This document shows, piece by piece, positions 54,498 through 64,000 of a DNA stretch of 64,000 bases. The notes under the pieces were generated by a model, which had not been told where the DNA came from, made no database searches, and saw only the letters and a list, made by a program, of their open reading frames with translations. Origin of the DNA: Enoplosus armatus. Its lineage: Eukaryota; Chordata; Actinopteri; Centrarchiformes; Enoplosidae. The DNA is taken from assembly GCF_043641665.1 (NCBI RefSeq), contig NC_092182.1:23230741-23294740 (forward strand), in the 5' to 3' direction. Positions within the stretch are counted from its first letter, which is position 1. Every line of letters starts with the position of its first letter. The position numbers were made by a program, and so were the translations under genes.

Positions 54498-57284
54498 ATC
54501 ATGTGACTGCAAACTTTCTAAACAAACTTGTGCAGAAGAAGAAATGAAAACAGAGAACGACTTTGGCAGAACATTCTTAAAGCTTTGCTGGGTGATGATT
54601 GGCTGATTGCCCCCTCTCCCATTTCCTGCCACCGACAGCGACAGCAGGTACACTTCATTCACTTATATGACAATATTTACATTGACTGTAGGAGCAAAGG
54701 TGTTCTGTCAGATTCAGCAGTCGAACAAAACAAAGAGGAAAACGCATCGCCGTTTGTGTCTCATTTATAACCAACGGACACACGGCAGGAAGAGGAAGTG
54801 ATGTCACGAGCGCTTTAACAGTCCTGCTCTCTTCCCGGGAAAAGTTTCTGAAGTTGGTAGTTGTATAAAATGGCAACGGCATCTACAGCTGCAGCTGCGT
54901 CCTGTCACAGGCTCCGCCTCCTTCAATGTCCCAATGACCGAATAAAAAAATTAATTATGAAGCTGAAAAATGTGGCGTCCTTTCCTCCTGGACAACCTGT
55001 GATCCAGGGCCGGCCCGAGCCTTTTTGGGGCCCTCGTCATGATTAGACAGCCCCCCCCCCCCTCCCAGTATGTAAACGTGTGCAGCAACAGTTAACTACA
55101 ATTTATGACGATCAAATCAGAGAAAGGAAAATTAAACCTGTTCTGACCAGAGCTGTTGTTCAAACGTTCAAATACCAAAATTAAAATTGTAACAAACACA
55201 AAACTTATTACAGCTGCTGTTCACAGTAATTAATCGTATCTTTAAAGACTGAAATTACAACAAATCGGTTTCTAGCAACTGTGACCCGATTCAAAACCCA
55301 AGTCGAGCTGGGTCCAAATTATATTCAGTATTGCAGCAGGTTTCAGATCACTTTTTTGGAGCGTCTCTAATCGTCCTCATACCTGGGTCCAACTTTCCTC
55401 GAGTCCCTTTTGGACTCATGGACATACAATGGGACTAAGATCTTTTTAGCCTTAAGATGCTTTTGGGAAACAGGTCCTAGGCCTGTTGTATTATGCACAC
55501 TGGAAAGGTTTTTGTCGTGGGTCCACTTTGAAGACCTCTAGGCTCAAAGCAACTCATTGGTTTGTTTGTGTGATTCGGGCCGGCTCTGCTTTGGTCCTCA
55601 GGTTACTTTCTCAGGTTTGGTCTGTCTGAAGGGATTGGAGCTCGTTTAGGGCGAGGGCGGACACACCTTCATAGGCCACGCCCCTTTCAAAGGAGGCAGG
55701 GCCTGAAACGGGACACAGCTTTGATCCTCTTTAAAGTCGTCAGCTCCGACAAAAGCCAGTTGGAAAACAGCATCATTCCACTCATTCAAAGAAAGCAGTC
55801 GTAGTAGCTTCAAAGTACAGAAACAAAGAAACCCAGAGGTTGGATAAATAATTATACACTCCCATTTAATGTTTGATACAGTTAGCTGTATTCATGTTGC
55901 ATTTGCTGAACTCTAATGGAGTTGGATAACTGCGAAATCACATAGCGTGTAGTGTATCACAACATCTTAGATAAAGTGAATATGCTCATGTAAAAGGGGG
56001 CTGATGAGACTAGATTGTTGAGATTCCAATTGAACGGCCAACAGGAAGTAAACAAGTCACTGCAGGTTTCTGAGCCCTAACATCAGGTGACCAAGACGAC
56101 ACACGTGGCATAAATATTTAGAGAGCTGTAAAAAGACAGAGTCCACGTTAGATTCATCTCATTCATGTACTGTACTGTCACCAAACTCTTCAGCCTATAC
56201 ATATATATTCATATATCTCCAAAATATTAAAAAGTACTTAATATAAAAATACAGAAGAATTGTAAAAAATGAGCAAAACATTGAATTTTATATGAAAACC
56301 ATGCAAGAAAGATTCCCCATTTAGTTAAATAGTAACTCTAAGATTCAGGAAAGCAAGGGAATGAAAGGGAAGTGGTCGGATGAGAGAAGCGCAGGCGAAC
56401 TGCCACCCACTTGCTTTTCATGTAAACATTGTAGAGGTCCTTTAAACTTGGTTCGGCAGTGACGACTGAAGATTTTCTCCTTGCTTTTTGGTCGTGTTTG
56501 GAGTAAAGGGCCAGGGGAGGGAGAGGGAGTGGGGAGGGGTCAGGGGTGAGAAAGTCCAAAGGAAACCTCGATAACAATGAGATAAAAAACAATACAGACA
56601 ACCTATAAAATATGGCTCTGAGTTACATAGAAAAAGCTCATCAGAGGGGAAGAGGAAGAACCTAGTCATGACAAAAAGTTGGAAATATGGCAGTAGTAGC
56701 ACATTACTTCAATAACGTGTCCTAGTTCATAGATAGGTTGATGGCTGCTAGTCAGACTAAGAGGGGATAAGACGCATCGCTGCTTCTGATTGGAAGATGA
56801 TTCCTTCTTCTTTTAAGACAGTAATCTGCGGACTACGGCAGGCAGGAAGTACTGAGCGGCAGCGGGGACACACAGTGGATTTAACTCTACAGGCCGACTG
56901 GTGACATCATCAGTCTCCCATAAACCTCAGCGTTGGCCGCCACACCGACGTCTGTCAATCAAACACAGCAGGAGCGGAGAGGGACGGCGGTCAAACGCCT
57001 TCTCTGCTGCTGGCTGTGTGATGTCACGGACAGCTGATTTAGTTTCTGCTCATAAAATCTGACAAACAAGAGAGTAAAAACTTCAGAACTGGTGCTAAAC
57101 ACAAACAGGCGGTCCAGACCCCGTTCAAAGATCCATTAACTTCCTGTCTGTTGAACTGAACTTGAACAGACCCAAAACAGACCTTTTGATACTGGAGTCA
57201 TTCCCCTTTTAACGCGTGTAAAGCTAATTTCAGGAGGTGGTGAGATGACATATAAAGTAAACAGAAAGACCCATGTGAGAATGC

Positions 57285-57675
57285 ACTAGTGGACTCGGGG
57301 GGGGCAATTACCTGCCCCGTCCCCCCGGTTACAGATGTTCGAAAGGCAGCAAAAGTGCCCTCTTGGCTGTTCCCTCGAGAGTACCCTTCCAGTGGAGATA
57401 ACGTGATGCAGTGCCAGACAGGCTGCCCTACATGCTAGTAAATGTGTTGGCCTCTACGTGTCTCTATATGATTAAATACTTAATAGTTCCCTGTGTATTT
57501 TTATTACAGATGTGTCGTAGTTATACTTTAAATTCAAGTCACAATTCTAATCTTCTGTTTCACCATAAACGCATCACGACTTTCTGCTCGCTGTTGCCCC
57601 ACCGCATGCAGCTGGTGCCCTTTTGATTTTGTTTCACCCCTGCCCCTCAGACAGCCTGAATCCGCCACTGTGAGC
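57285..57675. repeat. Probable DNA-transposon relic
   Basis: One end reads AGTGGACTCGGGGGGGGCAA and the other GAATCCGCCACTGTG, which is partly its inverse. 'Cctgaatccgccactg' is a familiar terminus of fish DNA elements. Family not assigned. Confidence 0.4.
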
Positions 57676-58154
57676 TCTGGGTGGTGCAAACTGAGACAAA
57701 GGCCTGAGGTGAAATGGAGGGGAAGGCGAAGGCCAGGAGCACGGAGTAGAACCACTGTCAGCTGAGGGGGTTTACCATCTGATCGGGAGGCCTCCCTGTG
57801 GCCGTATACTGGGCACGTCCAACGGGGGAGGAGGCCTGCAGGAATTGTACATCCTGTGTGGTCTGGGAACACCTCGGGATCCACCAGGAGGAGCTTGAGG
57901 ATACGTACGGGGAGAAGACGTGATAAGCTGGGGCTGCCTTGTTTAGATCGAAATAAGAGGTGGAAAATGGACAGATGAATAAATAAGAACGTATGGACTT
58001 ATTCTGAGGAGACAAAGGGATGAGTACTTCCTCATCCTGTGGCAGTAGAGTTCAGTTTGGAGAGTCCAAACCTGAAAGAAGTGAGCTTAATGTTTCGTCG
58101 ACTCTTGACACCGTGTCGGAAAGCAGAGCAGAGCGTCCACGTGACATATTGTCA

Positions 58155-58215
58155 CCTGCGAGGACGGCACAGTGGGGCAGTGGTTAGCGGGGGTCGCCTC
58201 ACAGTGTCACGGTCA
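58155..58215 (+). repeat. Degenerate 'gcacagtggtgcagtggttag' dispersed repeat
   Basis: 'ggcacagtggggcagtggtt' then 'agcgggggtcgcctcacagt' matches a repeat head widespread in fish genomes. Only the head is left. Confidence 0.5.
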
Positions 58216-59648
58216 CGAGTTGTGATTTTTGATTGGTTGCCAAACTTCAAGAGGGTGGGTCTCATCTAATATGAGTCTGTCGGGGGGTGGGCTGTGTGTG
58301 TGTGTGTGTGTGTGGGGGGACTGCATCCTTTCTTGTTCATTTTATCAGTGCTCCCTCTGCCGTGACAACAGCAAGAAAGATACCGCTGGCCGACTGGGGT
58401 GCCTTTGGCGGGATGAGGTCCAGTATGGGCGAATCACAAAACTTAGGACCACATGGACTGAACGCAGATTGTCCCCGTATGCAGACACCCACTGTAGTAC
58501 TTATTTCAGGGCTTTCACTGGCCTGCTACAGTTTTCTCTACGTGAGCTGAGTGTTGATGAGTCCGTTTTCGTCCTGTTGCGGTAACAGGAGGTTCAGTCC
58601 TACAGACAGGAAGCTAATGGAGCTCTGAACAGACGCTGCTGCAGACTAACACACATGTCTAAGCAGAATCCCAAATATTCATTCCTAAGTTATCATGCGA
58701 CTCAACACGAATGAAACATAACATGCATCCTACTAGAGGGGGAAACATGAACCACGCTCCCGTTTCCTACTGACACTGTGGACGTACTGGGGGAGGGGCG
58801 GAGAGGACCAGAACCCTGACTGGATGAGATGAGGTCAGGCCCCCATTGAGCAGACAGCGAACCCTCTCTGGACGCTGCCATGTTAGATATTTTTGGGTAG
58901 TAAACATTCTGTCCTTCCACATGCAGGTAAAGAAAAAACCAACACATATAGACACGATAAAGGGAAGAACATCTTTTTTAACAGTTGAACCTTAGAGACT
59001 GTAGTGTCACACTCACAAAACATTCTCAGGAGTTTGAATCAACCATCAATTAACAATTGTTAGAGGTTTTAAAAACAAACAAAAAAAAAAACATGTGCAT
59101 TTGCCTAAAAACTCTTCTGATCACCAAACCGGGCTGTTAGCTGTGTGGAGGAGCGAAAGCGTATGTACATGAGAGTCACTGCACTCTTTTTTGAAAAGTT
59201 CGGTGCCGTTTCTGAGAGCGTTAACGCAGGAATGAAGCGAGTACAGAACACGACATGCTGCTGCGAGTCCCACAAAGATCGAACCCAACGTAGTTTAAAA
59301 GCTTTTCAAAAAGGATCATCAAGTAAAAAATATACATGAATGGACAAGGACAGGCCTTCCACAGTGGAGACTCTGGACTCCACCCTCTACTGATACATGT
59401 GTGTGGTGGTGGTGGTGGTGGAGGAGGGACGAACTTACAGGCAGAGCGACGCCACAGTCAGTATGAAAAACAGAACATGGCAGGAATGACTGAGGGGGGT
59501 GAAGACGACGTGAAGCATGTGTGTGTGCAGAATGAGGGGATGAGCAGAGTGACGACTTCCCTCCTCAGTGCGACAGTTCAGTTGGTGGGATGACAGATGA
59601 TGCTGATAGTGAGGAGGAGGAGGAGGAGGACGAGGAGGAGGGAGGAGC

Positions 59649-60226
59649 TCAGATGGATGACTCGCAGCTGTGGGGGAAGGCGCTGGGCGGCTCTCCTCCT
59701 CCCCCCGCCCCAGAGGAGGCGCTGGGGAGGGGGTCGGGGTCGATCTCGTCTCCAGTCTCCTCGATGGGGGGGATGCGAGCCTCCTCCTCGGACAGGGGGA
59801 CGAACTCAGGATGGGCCATGAAGCTGTGGATGGAGCTACGGGACTCTGGGCTCTCCAGCCCGGCGTACAGGGAGCTACGGAACGCGTTCACCACCTTAAT
59901 CTGAAACAAAGAAAGAAAAGAAACGTCAGAGGACGAGCACATCGACAGCCACAGACTCCATTTTTATGAAGGGGTCACGTCAAACAGGCAGCAGGGGCTG
60001 ATGGGACACATGGAGGTCGTGCGTCTGAATCTGGGCGGGGAGGTGCAAAACCACAAAACACAACGTTAACAAGTGAAACAGAAGTCGGCTGGATGAGAAC
60101 ATGACGGGAGAACCAAAAAATAATGTCCACAAAGCATCAACACAAAAGGTCAAAGAAAGGTCAACACGATGTTGGAGGCACCAACAGGCGGCTGAATGTG
60201 GAGGGGCATCAAATCACCACGGCTAC

Positions 60227-60290
<64 letters not shown>

Positions 60291-61939
60291 CGTGTTGCCA
60301 TCACTTCAGAGGACATTACATTGACTTACATTCATTTCCTGGAGACTTAACCTAACCATAACGACTACTTGCCTAACTCTAACCTTAAACCAAGTCTTCC
60401 CCCTAAGATGTAATGATTTACGTTATGGGGACTTCTGTTTTGTCCCCCAAAGGAAGGTGAGTCCCCACAATGTGACTGTGTAAACAGATTTATGTCCCCA
60501 TAACACAAGTAATACATGTCCACACACACACTCACTCACTCACTCACTCACTCACACAGTTTTTATCTTTGGCAGGAGTCAGATACACTGACGTTATTTA
60601 AATTCAACACAGATGAATGATGTGCCTCCACTCTTCTGGATCCAGACTTTGGACCTTGGCTGCAGGGATTTGCTCCCATTCAGTCACAAGAGCATCAGTG
60701 AGGTTGGACACTGATGTTGAGAGATAAGGTCTGGCTCAGATTTGGCGTTTCAGTTTATCCCAGAGGTGCTGGATGGGGTTGAGGTCAGTGCTCTGTGCAG
60801 TCAAGTTCTTCCACACCCAACTGGGAAAAACATTCTTTATGCAGCTGGCTTTGAGCGCCGGGGCATTGTCATGTTGAAACAGGAAATGGTCAAGAGTTCA
60901 GCCTGCGGGGACAGACTCTTCTGTCCTCGGAGGGTAAACAAGTCCTTAAAGTGTAACTGTGGTGTCGGGTGCGTGACCTCACAAAACAATGAACTCCCAG
61001 CAAACATTAAGGACTTGTACTGAACCTCAATACTTTTTTGGCACTGATGGAAAACAGTATCAAAGACCAACAAAGACCGACAAGTCAGATTCAAAATCTT
61101 GTTGACTTCTTCTTTGATCAGATCGTTTCTGATTTACATAAAAGGTTTCGTGTTCTTGGATCATTATGATTTTGCTAGTTTTAGACTGTATTTAGTTAAA
61201 CAAAGTTCTTGCAGAAAAACAAGCGAGTTAAAAAGTATAGTTTTGGTATCCACACTCAATGAACACCCAGCAAACATTAGGGCTGGGTACTGAACCTCAA
61301 TACGTTTATGGTTAAGAGAGAAATGAGTATAATGAGTATGAAAACCTGAAGTCAGATTCATCATCTCGCCGACTTGAACTCTGATCAGATAGTTCCCGAT
61401 TTTCCTATTTTCTGTTCAAGTTCTTGTCCAGCTGCAAAAGGTTATCTGATGAAGCAGATCTGTTGATATTACACGTCAGCGTGCAACTTCAGGGCAAATA
61501 TGAAATGAATCAAATACTGGTGTGTAAATAAATATGTATAAATACTAAAAAACAATTGACATTACTTTCTGGGCCAATGGGGATCTTTGCCAACTAGTAA
61601 TTCAGCCTCGATGGCGTCAGCACTAGTATAGAACATTTTCAAACGATCCCCGGCCCCAGTAAACAACACACACACACACTCGGGGAAAAACAACAAACGC
61701 ATGCACACTGTTAAGTATTTATAATCATATTCGGAGCCAGAATCGTTTTGTCCTCTAGCTGCTCTCTTCTCTCTGCCTTAAGTCGTTTCCTCTGTCATGA
61801 ATCCACAGAGGCTGCAGCTGATCACACTGATTTATACGCACCAGCAGACACTCTTCATCATAATTAATAACCCTGCAGTTCAAAGCTCTCTATTACTGAA
61901 CCACAGGAGAGCTGCTGGCTTAGAGCATACATGCAACAA

Positions 61940-62035
<96 letters not shown>

Positions 62036-63700
62036 GCTCACAAGTTAAAAAGCTCTTGGCTGTTAAACCATGAGAGACTTGCTGAGCCTGACAGATTTAA
62101 CCCTGCTCAGGATTAACCCATTAAATTATCTTTCTGCCCAGGCTGTCGCCTCAGAGAAAAAGAGAGAAAACAACAAAGAAAAGAGAAGAGGGATTTTGTT
62201 TTTCTCTCTGTCACGAATCAGAACGACTCACAGCTTCTGTCTCTTCTCGTCGGCCAACAGTTGTGATCTGTCATCGACTCGTCAGGCAGCAAGTCACATC
62301 AGGGTTAATAGATGCATGTTAAGAGTTTAAATCTCCACGACATGCAGGAGGAGAAGCAGCAGGCCGAGAGGGAAGCGATGAAAGGTATTAAAAAAAAAAA
62401 AGCAGGAGGAGATTAAGATGGAGAAAAAAAAAAAAAGCTACAGCAGAGGAAGGTGAAGTAGGAAGCACAGAGACAGTGTGGAGCTCAGAGAAGGAAACAC
62501 AGATCAGGTGTTCAGGTTGTCTGCACGTTCACTTTTTAGAGCTTTTACATGGTTTTTGGAATAAAGCTGGCCATATTCTGTATGGTTCTTACACATCCCA
62601 TGAAAAGACCAAAACTAACAACAATGTGTTAGATAATCTCTCAATACTTTGAAGCCTACTGGTTCCTTCTGAAGACGTATAAATTAAAAAATGGCTCGCA
62701 AATATATAATTAAATCTATAAAAAGGCACAGTAATTTTATTCATGTTAATGGTTTTGATTAAACATACAAGACACAACATGTTAATTTGTGAGCTTCAGA
62801 TGTGCTGGTAGGTGTATTTTTGAGCATTGGACAGAGCCAGGCTAGTCTTTATGCTAAGCTAGGCTAACCACGTACTGACTCCAGCTTTGTATTAACACAC
62901 AGACATGAGATTAAAATCCTTCTTCTCATCTCACTCTCAAAAATAAAGAGAATGAGAAGTGTTCTTCCCAAAATGTGGAGCTATTTCTTTAAAAATCTTG
63001 CTTCGTTCAGGTCTCAGTACTTCTGCATCTCTGTGGTTCTTATTACTGCTCACTTATTGTTTTCCTACAGCTGTTTCAGAGGTTTGAATTCATGCGAATG
63101 CAAACTGAGTGTTTCCTGCTGTTGCTGCTTCACATTAAAATCTTTCCAATGGAAAACCTTTGGGAGGCTTTTATTGTGAAGCAGCTGTAGACACTGATAC
63201 TGGTGGAGCTTAAATAAGTGAAACGGTATTTCTTACTATTTTGTCAGCGGATCAGTTTGAAATATTGCCAGTTTTATGTACATTACTATCATGTTTTGTC
63301 AGCCACTTATTAAAAATAATCGCTAAGATATCAGATCCTTCAGATATTTCAGATTCAGGATGTGCAGACACCTGCTGACAGAGTTAGTGAGTCATGCAGC
63401 GTTCAGTGTTTCATGCAGTTCAAACAGAGAAAAAGAGTCCAGCCGGGTGAAGCGTGGCGTTAGCTGGCCTCTGGTCACCGACTCACTGCCTGCAGTAGAG
63501 GAGGAAGCAGCAGCAGCAGCAGGGGGCGGAGCCCCGGCCGAGTTGGTGAGAGAGGAGGAGGAGCTAAGCCCTACGTGGGTGGGGCTAGAGAGAGTTTTGG
63601 CGGCAGTGGCGTCATTGTGCTGGCTGACGACGGACGGCTGGCGGCGCAGGGCACCGGGCACCGGCGCCTGGCCCGTCTGGAAGGTATAGACCACATCCAT
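59649..63700 (-). CDS. Plasma membrane Ca2+-transporting ATPase (PMCA), 3' coding exons only
   Basis: C-terminal regulatory tail of a PMCA (atp2b family), the calmodulin-activated P-type pump that expels Ca2+ from cells. The rest lies beyond 64000. Two exons are visible. The last exon, 59649-59900, starts [16 protein letters not shown], the second half of the calmodulin-binding region, then [11 protein letters not shown], and ends CESSI. The upstream exon, 63487-63700 or 63575-63700, starts [10 protein letters not shown] with [16 protein letters not shown] and SPTH: this is the splice-site-C exon. Skipping it gives a b-type tail, 84 codons including stop. The 126-nt form keeps frame; the 214-nt form shifts frame and stops at once. 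The terminal E-S-S-I fits a class I PDZ ligand, like ETSL/ETSV in mammals. Which paralogue it is cannot be decided from the tail. Confidence 0.88.
60228..60288. repeat. (AC)30 microsatellite, atp2b last intron
   Basis: Pure dinucleotide array within the intron between the site-C exon and the last exon. Confidence 0.95.
60530..60555. repeat. (CTCA)n microsatellite
   Basis: Tetranucleotide array following a short CA array, in the atp2b last intron. Confidence 0.85.
60635..60890 (-). mobile_element. Tc1-like transposase relic
   Basis: The minus strand reads, across small indels, a Tc1/mariner DDE transposase C-terminus: DNAP, then [20 protein letters not shown], and later [13 protein letters not shown]. 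The second Asp motif is kept, but the usual Glu of NPIEHLW is Gln and stop codons occur. It is a dead fragment without recognisable TIRs. Confidence 0.7.
60990..61320. repeat. Duplicated short segment 'cccagcaaacattaggg'
   Basis: Two copies about 270 bp apart, near 60990-61045 and 61258-61315, share 'cccagcaaacatta', 'gtactgaacctcaatac' and following bases. Probably related ends of one inserted element or a tandem duplication. Confidence 0.5.
61941..62034. repeat. (CA)47 microsatellite, atp2b last intron
   Basis: Pure 94-bp dinucleotide array. Confidence 0.95.
62800..62993 (-). repeat. Teleost 'GCTAGCCTGGCTCTGTCC' repeat (copy 4, inverted)
   Basis: 'ggacagagccaggctagtc', 'tatgctaagctaggctaac' and the end 'cccaaaatgtggagctatt' are the inverse of the family's start. 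It lies in the atp2b last intron. Confidence 0.65.
63487..63700 (-). other. PMCA splice-site-C alternative exon with two donors
   Basis: Acceptor CTTCAG|ATGGATG at 63701-63703. Donor 1, CCCAC|GTAGGG, gives 126 nt (42 codons, in frame). Donor 2, GGCA|GTGAGT, gives 214 nt (71 codons plus 1). Reading on from the 214-nt form into the last exon gives Asn then TAA. With no splicing the frame ends at 63392-63394. Internal donors and a +1 frameshift in the longest form are the known layout of mammalian PMCA site C. Confidence 0.7.
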
Positions 63701-64000
63701 CTGAAGGAAGGACACCCACAACACACCGTTAGATAGCAGAGAGACAGAGGAAACAGGAAAAGGAAAGACTTCTGGAGAGGTTAGAGGTTATTTGTCCTTT
63801 CCAGAGGAAGTGCTCCTCTGTAGCTTTTTGACGAGCAGTTTGAGATAGCAGGAAGAGGCGGGGTCTTGTGATCTTTCAACATTTGGTGGATTTTATCGTG
63901 AACTAGCGCTCCTCCAGATGTGGTCAAATCTGATTGTTATGTGTTCTGCTGCATTTACACCTGCATTACCATGAGTGGTTCCTGATCTAGATAAGAAATC

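Larger units (their letters stand above)
50915..59648. other. Long non-coding stretch 3' of atp2b
   Basis: No coding exon recognised on either strand. It holds microsatellites at 51390-51421 and 53404-53458, a G-rich tract at 54450-54497, and repeats at 52225-52375, 52590-52850, 55005-55075, 57285-57675 and 58155-58215. Part or all may be atp2b 3' UTR, since minus-strand AATAAA is scarce between 54.3 kb and the stop except inside a repeat near 57.5 kb. Confidence 0.45.

Overview
The window is nuclear DNA of a ray-finned fish, most likely a percomorph teleost. This rests on spliced vertebrate genes with GT-AG introns, many long (CA)n/(GT)n arrays, several dispersed elements of the kind abundant in percomorph genomes, and a gene resembling teleost pth4. 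All protein-coding genes were found by reading exons and joining them by splice sites and codon phase. No homology search was possible, so gene names rest on remembered family sequence.

Layout: (1) 614-6355, minus strand: complete 13-exon nfs1, the mitochondrial cysteine desulfurase. (2) 6.4-10.9 kb: repeats and a probable promoter or 5' exon. (3) 11034-15129, plus strand: 7-exon homologue of C6orf89 (bombesin receptor-activated protein). (4) 15.1-19.6 kb: convergent 3' ends of C6orf89 and dram2, with a palindromic AATAAA/TTTATT site between them and one terminal-inverted-repeat (TIR) element on each side. (5) 19606-23023, minus: 7 coding exons of dram2, with a probable 5' exon and a CLEAR-like E-box near 24.7 kb. 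(6) 24.8-30.6 kb: repeats and the probable cept1 3' UTR. (7) 30669-39304, minus: 9 coding exons of cept1, choline/ethanolamine phosphotransferase, with a 5' UTR exon near 40.4 kb. (8) 43641-45078, minus: two coding exons of a parathyroid-hormone-family precursor, best matched to pth4, with a TATA box at 46.37 kb. (9) 46.4-59.6 kb: no recognisable coding gene, part of it perhaps the 3' UTR of the next gene. (10) 59649-63700, minus: the last two coding exons of a plasma-membrane Ca2+-ATPase (atp2b family), including the alternatively spliced site-C exon. The rest of that gene lies beyond the window.

The genes are not one pathway; they are ordinary vertebrate neighbours. dram2 and cept1 are also neighbours in human. 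I found no evidence of a novel multi-gene system. The points most worth following are the pth4 hormone gene and its promoter microsatellite, GU-repeat arrays sitting directly at splice acceptors of three genes, the shared bidirectional poly(A) palindrome, the CLEAR-like site at dram2, and the PMCA splice-C exon with two candidate donors of different phase.
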